Assembly: GCA_015478945.1 (NCBI GenBank)
Contig: JABUQX010117146.1
Span: forward strand, 1-37,019
DNA length: 37,019 bases
Source: Trachelipus rathkii
Taxonomy: Eukaryota > Arthropoda > Malacostraca > Isopoda > Trachelipodidae
Direction: 5' to 3'
Program-made: the position numbers and the translations under genes
The notes under the pieces: generated by a model
The model's database searches: none
Told to the model about the DNA's origin: nothing
What the model saw: the letters and a program-made list of their open reading frames with translations, nothing else
Part shown: positions 1 to 8,352 of the stretch, piece by piece
Layout: each line of letters opens with the position of its first letter
Numbering within the stretch: the stretch's first letter is position 1

Positions 1-361
1 AAGTTACTATCATTATTATTACCCTGACATTCAAAATATTGATTACATGCCAGGGACTACACTAATGATGCTTAGATATTTCATACAATGTTGGTGATAT
101 CCTATGTGAGCCTCGCGCAGTGTAGTCACTGTAGAGCCATCTCTTAGAGTCACAGACACATAATAATTTCTAATTCAACAACTTAAATAGCTATAGTATA
201 TAGATATATCACCAACGTGTAGATCCTGTATATACTATTAATATATATATCATATATATATTATTATATTACTATATTAATATATATCATATTATTATAT
301 ATTTAGTTATAGCAGCCATCCCACCCTATATATATAGATATATATTGATATCAAGTCAATG
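1..361. repeat. AT-rich flank with a (TA)n tract at about 225-352
   Basis: Positions 1-224 are unremarkable mixed sequence with no open frame worth reporting. From about 225 to 352 the sequence is an imperfect TA dinucleotide array with frequent phase slips (TAT-TAT, ATA-ATA), interrupted once by a short GC-containing patch near 313-326. The tract ends just before retroelement fragment A. No gene is visible. Confidence 0.8.
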
Positions 362-945
362 TGTCTCAAGATGGCCAGTCTTAGGAGCAGTCAGGTGTTT
401 TGAAAAGAATAATAAAATGAGAATGAACTTATTTTAGGAGTTGTGTGGTGTGAAGAAGGGGGAAATGAGAGAATATATGAAAGTATGTTGAGCTGGTTTG
501 GTCATGTGGAAGGATGATTGATATTCGTTTTGGTTAAGCGGATGTATGGTGGTGGTGTGTTCGGGAACGACGCTGGGAGAAGCGAAGAGAAAGTTGGTCG
601 AGTCGTGAACCGAAATGTCTGAAGGAGAAGGATAATGTGAGTTGGAGAGGCGAGAATAAAGGTGCATGATAGGAGTTTATGGCGGGTTTGTATGGGGGCA
701 TGGTGTGGCCCACCTGGATGCCAGGGGATGAACCCTATATTGACTCGATTACAATATGTGGAGTGCGTCCGTAGGGTACATTGAAGCTTCCTAGGGTGGA
801 TTTCTGTCTGTGAACGAGTTTTCAATTAATGGTACAGAGGGCGGGTAAGGCTGGCTTTCTTTTCGACATTCTGTCCATGACCACTCGTCTCGCTTTTCTT
901 TTTCCGATCGCTTGTAGCGCCTTAACCAGATCTTGGGAAGAAGAG
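362..945 (+). mobile_element. LINE fragment A: 3' end of a non-LTR retrotransposon
   Basis: This is a broken remnant of the C-terminal end of a non-LTR reverse transcriptase plus its 3' untranslated region. Near 366-387 the + strand reads KMASLRS, like the 'QMDNLRS' stretch of this family. At 438-461 it reads ELCGVKKG, and at 491-511, after a frame change, SWFGHVE, the tail motif typical of these arthropod elements. LVKR follows at 530-541, in another frame, and GMNP-type sequence ends the coding part near 726-737. The 3' region (about 838-930) aligns by eye with fragment B, including GGGCGGGTAA. Frameshifts and stops are frequent, so it is not functional. The palm domain and everything upstream are missing. 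The family resemblance is recalled, not searched; the clade is undetermined. Confidence 0.72.
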
Positions 946-961
946 GTAGGGTAAGAAAGAA

Positions 962-1124
962 AGAAATATATATTACTAATATTTTTATCTTATAATATAT
1001 ATATATATATTATATATACTTATATAGATATATTACTATATATATATTAAGTTATATTATATTATATATAATATATATATAAAATATTAGTTATACATAT
1101 CAATATATATATTAGCAACCTTAC
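962..1124. repeat. (TA)n-rich tract between LINE fragments A and B
   Basis: Imperfect TA array with many single-base slips. It begins directly after the purine-rich end of fragment A (GTAAGAAAGAAAGAAA at about 951-966) and ends directly before the YADD motif of fragment B. It may be an expanded 3' tail of A, the site at which B was truncated, or both. Confidence 0.8.
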
Positions 1125-2135
1125 TTATATATGCGGATGATTTGTTGTTTTGGGTGAATATGAAGATTTTGGGAGGTGTGGTTTTATGTTGTGATTGAGG
1201 GTGTAGGGTAGGACGTTCGGTGTGAGTTGATGATTAGAATGCTCGATGTCCAGCTGGAACAAATTCGGAGTAATGACAGTTTATCTATTTTTAATTTTGT
1301 TGGATGAAAGGGAATGGATTGATCAGCGCTGTAGTAGCGAAAGTTGTGATATGGCAGGAGGTAGCTCGGTGCAATAAATTTCTTGGTTAACATGTCAAAG
1401 GGATAAGTTTTGAGTGCGCCGCGAATCACGACTTGAGGAGTACGGTTGTTCTACCTGTGTGCTAATTGTTAAGTAGTGAGATCCTATGGTCTGGCAATAG
1501 AGTATAGAATGCTTAAAAGATCATTGACACTCATAATTGTTCAGATGGATCAATCTTGAGGGGCATGTGTAGTCGGTGAGAAGAATTAGAGAAAAAGATG
1601 AATGAAAGGGTAGCAGTGGAGTTGGTGGGGAATTGAGACCGACGGCGGGAGTACCATAATGAGAGATATAATGCTGATGTACCCGGTGTGATAATGGTGG
1701 TCATTGTTGGAAATAATGTGATAAGTCAGTTGGTTAAGCGTGATGTCTAGTGGTGAGTGTGTTGGGAAATCGAGCCGGTGCTGGGGGCACTGAAGAAGAC
1801 AATGGATGTGAGTCAGGTAAAGAAGATTGGCTTAGCGGTTCGCCCCACAGCGGTCCGACGAGAGAAGAACAGATGTATAATAGTAGTGAATTTGGCGCGG
1901 GGTTTTTGTGAAGTAGGTATGGCTTGGCCGCCTGGGCAAGGGATGAACCCACATTGATGAGATATCATGAGTGACGGGCCGTGAAGACTCTAGGGGGCGA
2001 GTTTCTGACTGCGAGACGGTTATAACGTAAAAGAAGTTCATTACCAAGCGGGCGGTAAAGCTGGTGTTTCTTTTTAGATTGAGGCTATTCTTCCATTACT
2101 TTCTGTTTCCAGTTGCAGTTCCCTCTCAACTTATC
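1125..2135 (+). mobile_element. LINE fragment B: reverse transcriptase palm to 3' end
   Basis: This is a second, longer copy of the fragment A family on the same strand. It opens with YADDLLF at 1130-1150, the catalytic aspartate pair of the reverse transcriptase palm. Downstream, in changing frames, come stretches resembling the rest of the family: LDE at about 1300, VARCNKFLVN near 1360-1390, VVLPV near 1446, a QMD motif at 1542, LVKR at 1730-1740 and ECVG at 1755-1766. The coding part ends at a GMNP-type motif near 1941-1952. The spacing from QMD to GMNP is about 400 bp here and about 370 bp in fragment A, which supports homology. The 3' region shares GCGGGCGGTAAAGCTGG (2048-2064) with A. 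Numerous stops and frameshifts make it a pseudogene. The endonuclease and the N-terminal half of the RT are absent. Confidence 0.75.
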
Positions 2136-2149
2136 CGATTATAAAGATT

Positions 2150-2482
2150 GATGGGATGTATGATGTATTATATGATATATATATAGATTATATATATAAT
2201 ATATATATTACATATATAATATATATTATATATATATATATATTATATATATATGAATATGGGCGAGCATTAAAGACTACTGTCAAACAACGTAGGTGGC
2301 TCGCTGGTTTGGATTGCGGCCTTAAACGTTCGATTTTCCTGTGTCCCCCGTGTTACCTCTAGTAAAGGGGAAAAGACGTTAAGAGGTAGTTATATATATA
2401 TATATTATATAATTATATATATATATATATAATTCTATATTATATAATATATATTAATATAATTATATATATATATATAGTG
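2150..2482. repeat. Two (TA)n tracts flanking a short unique spacer
   Basis: TA arrays lie at about 2158-2255 and 2388-2482. The 130-bp spacer between them is GC-richer mixed sequence with no recognised content. A short open frame through the first tract encodes only Tyr/Ile repeats and is an artefact of the TA array. Confidence 0.8.
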
Positions 2483-3410
2483 TTATTATTGTACACAATT
2501 GTAAGATTCTAAACTCCGTCCGAATACTCCAATCTGCTATATAGCTCCAGCATTTCATATTAATTGTGATAGCGCGTGAGATTCCTTATTTTTAAATCAG
2601 CAATGTCTGTCCCCTTGGTATTGAGCACATTTTGACGAATCCCCAAACTAAATAAATCACATGGTGGAACTGTCGGAAGACACTAGTGCAAGAATTGAAA
2701 CGGTGGAGCTACGTGAAAGTCGCATTCCTAGCTTCTGGCTTTCTGGTAATCAAAGCATGTATTTTTTTCTTTGGATATTCGCGGACATATGTGTAAAAAT
2801 CAGTGGCAGGTAGGTGTCTAAAAGCAAGAATCAACAAGTTAATGTAGAAAATGTTTGTGCTTGCATGGAGATATTGGAATCGCTGGATGTTTTTGAAGAT
2901 ACTAATTTCAGTATATTTATTTTTGTTCCACCCATTTTACACATAGTTCACTGCATTTATCTGTTTGTGTGATATATTTATATTTTCATTTATCGAAATT
3001 CACCCCCTCAAAAAATTGTATTGCAATCACTTCCGTAAACTAATGAGGAAATTTTATATGTTAAAAGTCTAACTTTAATGCAAAGGATAATTTTTTTATT
3101 CTTATATTTGCTGTATATTTATCGTTTTATTCAAATTATTTAGTTCAAGTAGAAATATTAATAACTGCAAATTTTTTTTTTTAATATAATTAGCAAAGAA
3201 TTTATTATTTTGCTACTAAATTTTATGTTTTTTCAATTATTTTGTTCAAGTGAAATAAAAAAGGGAAATTTTTTTAAATATTTCTATCGTTTAATTGAAA
3301 AACAGGTGCAAGCAAGCAAACAATATAACCGATAGCATCATGGTAGTAGAAGTATCTGAAAATATAATGGATCCTTATGTCATACTATGAAAACTACTTA
3401 TTTTACTATA
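2483..3410. other. Unassigned single-copy-looking sequence
   Basis: This is AT-rich but complex sequence without dinucleotide tracts. It contains several A- or T-homopolymers of 6-10 bases (for example near 2761 and 3171). No open frame above 60 codons and no RNA gene was found. It could be intronic or intergenic DNA. Confidence 0.6.
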
Positions 3411-3766
3411 TACGAGTATTTCATTATATAATATAGTATAGTATATTATATATACATAATATATATTTAATATAGATTTTTATAATCATTATTACTATAT
3501 TATATATATATACTACTATTATATTAATTATAGTATACTTATATATATTATATTATATTACAGACATGTTATCCCTTGATATTTATAATTATAATATATA
3601 GTATTATAATATAGTTACAAGCATATAACAATAGATATAAATAAATATATTATAATTATATATATAAATATATATATATTATATATATATTTATAATATA
3701 TATATATATATATATATATTCTATATATATATTATATATTATATATATATAATATATATATACTCA
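3411..3766. repeat. (TA)n-rich block
   Basis: About 350 bp of imperfect TA repeats, with the longest clean run near 3697-3720. Short non-TA islands occur near 3560-3580 and 3605-3640. Confidence 0.85.
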
Positions 3767-3809
3767 ACAGGATCTCTTTTCAAAATGAAGAATTTCAATT
3801 GATATTGTA

Positions 3810-4118
3810 ATGGTTTTCAATGGGGGCTCGCGGGCCGACTCTGCTGATGCGTTTGCGGGTTACCAGGTCCTTTGGAAAATTATTGGGTTTATAGAAACTT
3901 TAGGAAATTTCCTTTCGCATTTATATTTCCTTTCAGAATTTAATGTATTTTCAGATTGGGTTCAGTTGGAAATTGATATAGGGTTATATTGGTTCCAAGT
4001 GAATTTTGAGGTGGGTATTCACTCGAGTTTCCATATGGAAATTCCGAATTACTCCATAGAACTTTGCACATTTTTCCATATGGAAAAAGATCTGGATTTC
4101 ATTAAGGAACTGAGTTAG
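3810..4118 (+). CDS. Hypothetical open frame of 102 codons, doubtful
   Basis: An ATG-started frame of 102 codons sits just after a TA block. The translation is rich in Phe, Ile and Leu with scattered acidic residues and has no motif I recognise. The DNA beneath it contains repeated TTTCC/GGAAA words, including two copies of the palindrome TTTCCATATGGAAA, so part of the amino-acid pattern (FHME occurs twice) comes from a nucleotide repeat. This argues for a chance frame. I list it only because it is one of the longer frames in the window. Confidence 0.12.
   Translation: MVFNGGSRADSADAFAGYQVLWKIIGFIETLGNFLSHLYFLSEFNVFSDWVQLEIDIGLYWFQVNFEVGIHSSFHMEIPNYSIELCTFFHMEKDLDFIKELS
4028..4088. repeat. 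Twin perfect palindromes centred on CATATG
   Basis: TTTCCATATGGAAA is present at 4028-4041 and again at 4073-4086. The second copy extends to the 18-base perfect palindrome TTTTTCCATATGGAAAAA at 4071-4088. The copies start 45 bp apart. Function is unknown; they could be paired protein-binding sites or part of a simple GGAAA-type repeat. Confidence 0.7.
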
Positions 4119-4735
4119 GGTTGATAAGTGTTTATACAAGAATAATTCCACTAGAGAGAGTTGAAAAATTTCTTTTGGAAATCCAAAGAATTCCTAACCT
4201 TAAAAAACCTTAAATCCATGGTAACAGGATATGGATCCATGAGAAATTTCCAAACTTAATATAGGGTTCTAGTTGGGGTAGATGATGGGATCCAAAGCTC
4301 AAATTTATTGCGGGTATGTCTTCACCGATGAGTCCAAACTCCTCGTAAGAGCCTGCATCTATGTCCATCCCCTAATCTCGACAGTGTTTAATATTTGTTT
4401 AACACACGCTGAAGATTAATTTACAAAGACTTAAGTTACGCTAAAATAGAAACATTCGAATTTTCATAAGAGCATAACATATCCGAGACAGATGGAATAA
4501 ATATAGCAATTCATAAGAACCTTATCATAAGTCTATTCTGAGAACTAAAAGAGGCAGATGACTTTCAATAGTATCTGTCCAAACAATAGCTTTCTTAATA
4601 ACCCACCAACCAATTCTCTGAGTAGTTTTGAGGATTATTCAGCTCTTTCAACTATTCCTTTCCTCAGTACTCTAAGATTCTACGCGACTTAGCGGATGCT
4701 AAATGAATCCGTCAGAAATTGTGAGCTGATATCAC
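4119..4735. other. Unassigned mixed sequence
   Basis: This stretch holds no open frame of note. GGAAATCC and GGAAATTTCC-like words continue the pattern seen in the preceding region (near 4176 and 4240). I see no RNA gene here. Confidence 0.5.
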
Positions 4736-4904
4736 GTCTTTCTGCTCCTCTTCTTCTTTCTCTCCATCTCTCTCTCTCCGGGTTAAATCTCACCTGCAAG
4801 TACTCTCGCGCAGGTCTGCAGGGCTGGTCTCGTCTCTCTTCTCCGTTCCTCTGGTCGGTATCATCTCTCTCTCGTCTCTCTCTCTCTCACTCTCACTCTC
4901 ACTA
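4736..4904. repeat. Pyrimidine-rich stretch with a (CT)n/(CTCA)n microsatellite
   Basis: CT-dinucleotide sequence occurs at about 4736-4780 and 4859-4904. The second array passes into CTCACT repeats. The 69-codon open frame through it is Ser/Leu-rich because of the CT repeat and is not a gene. Confidence 0.8.
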
Positions 4905-5549
4905 AAATTCACTCACTCTTCGATAGAGTGATAGATCAAAAACTGTTTAACGCAGCGGTCCGAGCGTTCTAATCTGTTGTGGCGGAAATTGCCCAGTTTG
5001 TTTGAAGGAATCCGCACGTGATGGTCACTAAAGAATCATTAATTTACAGGACTTCGTAACCTAACGGAATCCCAGTTTGCAACCCAAATTTACAGAAAAG
5101 TGCAGTTAAGGGGTGGTCACCTTACACTGCTCCTGGAAACTGCATGAAGTGTATTCCATCTATTTCTGAATTATGCTTGTCTTGGTATATAGCTGTCTGA
5201 GTCTGCTTGCTCTAGACAGATCTTGAATATGTTCATTTCTTAATATTGAGCATTTAAGTTGCCTTTCAATGATCAACAAGTACATCAAATAGTTGTTAAA
5301 TACTTCGCATTCATGCGAAGCCCTCCACAAAATACACTGAAAACTCTCCCCAAGATCTGGCTCGTCAACCAAATCTCTTGACGACCATTCCCAAATAACT
5401 AAAGCCACATACAGACACAATGTGTTCCCAGAAACACATCATCGATAGACATTACATAACAATGGCCCCCCTTCAGCGACAGTGTAGTGACTAACTACTA
5501 ATATTATGGAAGTACTTGTTCCAACTACTAGAAATAATAATGTAGAACA
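4905..5549. other. Unassigned mixed sequence upstream of LINE fragment C
   Basis: Mixed-composition DNA with near-neutral GC. A minus-strand frame at 5160-5420 has no recognisable features. It may include the decayed 5' part of LINE fragment C, but I cannot identify a motif. Confidence 0.4.
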
Positions 5550-5739
5550 GAGATGTGCGTGATGGTTTGGGAAGACTTCCGACTATGTCATCGCGACTTT
5601 CTTCACGCATCAGAAATTATATCGCCGCTAACCGTTGTAGAAAGAGGTGAAACGATAGGAGGCTCAGGAAACTTATCATAACAGTTCTGAGCACCTATTC
5701 TCTAGTCTTGCAAACTTAGACCATTGCAAATGGAGTACG

Positions 5740-6110
5740 CAATTCATTGTCCACGCAACCTTACGTCGCTCCGTCTACTTTTGCCCGGAGTAGTGAGTTA
5801 TACTAAGGTCGACACTTGAAGCTTTACTCTTTATACCCAGCACACTCATCACCGGTCAAACATGATTATCGTTAAGCAGCTGCTGCGATCTCGTCGAATG
5901 AATCGAGCGCAAATCGACAGCAAACATTACTATGCGAGTGTACTTCAACCATAACTCCTACACTTGCTTTCTATTAGTGTGGAATGAGCTGCACAGGACA
6001 ATCATCGTCGTCGCCAGAACTGTGTACACCCACAGTCGTCTTTCGTACGAGCTCTAATATAAACGATTACGCATTCTTCTTTTTGTCAATCAGGCTAGTT
6101 GCAGAATGCA
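5740..6110 (+). pseudogene. Endonuclease-domain remnant of LINE fragment C
   Basis: Near 5764-5796 one frame reads RRSVYFCPE, resembling the 'CSVYLPP' strand of LINE endonucleases. In the frame at 5984-6100 the peptide SSSPELCTPTVVFR followed by SSNINDY resembles the 'SAIDLSLCTP...SWNVLDD...SDHFPI' stretch at the end of this domain in Jockey/I-like elements. The catalytic Asp-His pair itself is not preserved. Endonucleases of this kind nick target DNA for target-primed reverse transcription. The assignment is by recalled motif similarity and depends partly on the clear RT that follows. Confidence 0.5.
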
Positions 6111-6507
6111 TTAGTATTTATGAAGTTTTTGCTAGCCTACTCGAAAGATCTTTTTTGCTATCCCGGATTTTCAAAATTAAAGAATTAACACGGCATCTGC
6201 AGTCATCGTGTTCAAAGCAGCGGAAAGGGAAGGAATCATACCTAAACCCGTCATTCTCACATTAATTTCAGAGTATCAAACTCTACAGCGAATAGCAAAG
6301 ACTATGCAGTCTTTGCCCAGACTATGAATTTTTACACTTAAGGTGGTCATATGTTAAACCTTGCTGCATAAGCGCGTTTTATGCCTGGATCTGTTATATA
6401 TAAAAAGAATCAGAATCCGAATCCTCTTTAGTAAATTTAAATGCTACATTTGATTCACTTTCATAGATTGCAAAATTGATCGAAGTTGACGGAAGCAAAG
6501 ACCAATT

Positions 6508-7010
6508 ATGCTCTTGATCGTCAGAGCTGTGGTAAATGGAGACTTGGTATGTAAGGCACCTTCCGGTATAGATGACGGCTCGCCCTTTTTCAACACTTCC
6601 CAGTTTGGTTTCCGCAAAACATTTTCAACCGCTGATCCCTGGCTCGTCTTCTGTTCTATCACGCACGTTACTCTGGAGGAAGGTGTTCCGCAGGCAGTGT
6701 TCTAATGTATTGCTACTTTGCTCTAGGAACTTCATGACAGGCCTGCCTTCTTTCTATCGCAGATCTACGTTCAATTTTGGCTGCTCTACGCTGACTGCTG
6801 GGGAGCGTCTATCATATATTGCGGGTGCAGGCTCCGAGCCGCATTCCTTAAAACGTCAACTTAAACTACATTTCTGAGAACCATGCTTAACACTTGGGTT
6901 GTATAGATTGAAATCCTATGGCTTCATTTGCTCTACTCCACAACAAATGCTCGTCATCGCGTGTTTGACTATACATCATCTGCTTAAAAATAATTGGGGT
7001 GCTGATCACT
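6508..7010 (+). pseudogene. Reverse-transcriptase remnant of LINE fragment C
   Basis: Several classical motifs are visible. QFGFRKTFSTADP at 6601-6639 is the fingers motif of LINE RTs. EEGVPQ at 6676-6693 is in the same frame, and GSVL follows one base out of frame, as if one G of the expected GGG had been lost. In another frame, LPSFYRRSTFNF to LTAGERLS (about 6740-6810) matches the segment after the catalytic aspartates, whose codons are damaged. NNWGADH at 6989-7009 matches the conserved 'WGAD' of the thumb region. Only 25 codons separate QFGFRK from EGVPQ, far fewer than the roughly 70 or more usual, so a piece of the palm is deleted. Confidence 0.82.
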
Positions 7011-7547
7011 AATTCCTTTCATGCTTACAGTCGCCTAACCTAAACCGAACTGAAATTAGAGCTGCGATAGTATATCTGACAACAGACTTCCCAAACTCCT
7101 ATAATCTGTTGCACTCCTATCCAGAAAGAGACGATTCCGTATCTCCACTGAGCCTTCAGATTCGCTCTCCCCTGGTGAGTCTTAGAAGTTTCAATCTGAT
7201 TGTAATGCACTCTCTCTTTGAAGGGAATGCATCATGATTTGCACAAGTATCTCGTTCAAATCCCAAATATCTTCTAACACTGGATTCTGCGAGATATACA
7301 TCGATCGGATCTCCTTAACTGGCCATTTCAACGATTTATAACATTTTTGACTTTCTCAAACATCCCTTTGCAAAAAGTGCTGTATGAGCTTCTCTTATTG
7401 TTTCTTAGTGTTGAGGATAGTATCACTTGCTTCACTGCTCATCATTTGCCTGGTCTGACAGTCTTTCTAAATTCTAGCCCACACCTGCTGCTTGTTAAAG
7501 ACATTCATCCTGCTCATTCCAGAGTTCACGGGAGATTTACTCCCTCA

Positions 7548-7900
7548 AGTGTTTACTGATGGCTCTAAAACAGGAACAGTGGTGAGGCTGCATCTGTTGT
7601 ACCTTCCAACATGCAAACAAAGTCCCCATGCAATGCCTCCAACTTTACGGAAGGGATTATTGGCTATAATAATTGCGCTAATTTCTCTTAATTTTATTCC
7701 TTAACCAACCCATATTATGTCTATTATTCAGAGCTCGCTCAGCGCTTCAGGACTTAAGCATCCTAATTCTAAAACTTTAATGTATCGCCGCTGTACAACA
7801 ATTTGTTTTGTGTCTGCCTCACTCTCGTAAGAAACAAAATCATACTATGTTGGCCCTCTCACGTGGGGGTAACTGGCAAAGAAATCGTTGACAGAGAGGA
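7548..7900 (+). pseudogene. RNase H domain remnant of LINE fragment C
   Basis: FTDGSKTG at 7552-7575 is the first catalytic-aspartate motif of RNase H. A TE then LLAI stretch around 7645-7670, across a one-base frameshift, corresponds to the catalytic glutamate helix. WPSHVGVTGKEIVDRE at 7851-7898 is the 'WVPSHVGxxGNExAD' motif carrying the last catalytic aspartate (codon 7890-7892). The domain would degrade RNA in RNA-DNA hybrids during element replication. The spacing is close to normal, but the frames are interrupted. Confidence 0.82.
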
Positions 7901-8239
7901 AAATGGCCGCCTCTTCTGTTCGGAGCTGTTCTAGGATTCCAAAATACATTCGAATAATGGTCGCCTCCATCAAGCTGATTATATCCTCGCTTTTCTGAAC
8001 AGGTGTTCCGGTCTTATTGAGCAGAGAGTTGGACGAGGATCAGCTAGGGGCTAAACTTAGAAATTAAGGTCGAGATCTTTATAACGTGGACCTGGGGGTT
8101 TCAGGCTCAGACTTGCAGGTAACTAATCAACACTGTAGCACCTCAAATGATATACGCTCAGACTTGCTCTGTTTAAGAATCTTGATTGTTAATCCTTCTC
8201 GCAGAAGTATTTATGACAGCAATCCACCATTTCAAACTT

Positions 8240-8352
8240 CATATATATTATATTTAATATATAGTTATATATATATATTATATATATATATATATAATTA
8301 TATATATTATATATATAATATAAATATATATGAATATATATAATATAATACT
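8240..8352. repeat. (TA)n-rich tract after LINE fragment C
   Basis: Imperfect TA array of about 110 bp lying about 160 bp beyond the last sequence assigned to LINE C. The Tyr/Ile tail of the open frame at 8086-8343 is an artefact of this array. Confidence 0.85.

Larger units (their letters stand above)
5550..8080 (+). mobile_element. LINE fragment C: EN-RT-RNase H non-LTR retrotransposon, decayed
   Basis: This is a different non-LTR retrotransposon from A and B. Pieces of an apurinic-type endonuclease, a reverse transcriptase and an RNase H domain appear in the canonical order on the + strand, each in several reading frames. An RNase H after the RT is known in the I, Jockey, R1 and LOA groups, so I place it loosely in an I/Jockey-like group. 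Its 2.5 kb is short for an EN-RT-RNH frame (usually about 3-4 kb), so internal deletions are likely. No long frame survives and it cannot be active. The 5' boundary is a guess; the 3' side reaches the (TA)n tract at 8240. Domain pieces are listed separately. Confidence 0.82.

Noticed and set aside
2156..2362. 68-codon open frame rich in Tyr and Ile
   Set aside because: It is translated TA dinucleotide repeat. The same applies to frames at 8086-8343 and 23608-23811.
4316..4350. Hammerhead-ribozyme-like CCGATGAGTCC followed by CGTAA
   Set aside because: The core should read CTGANGA and be followed by a pairing stem and CGAAA. Here the core has a changed base, the stem II halves do not pair and the GAAA is altered.
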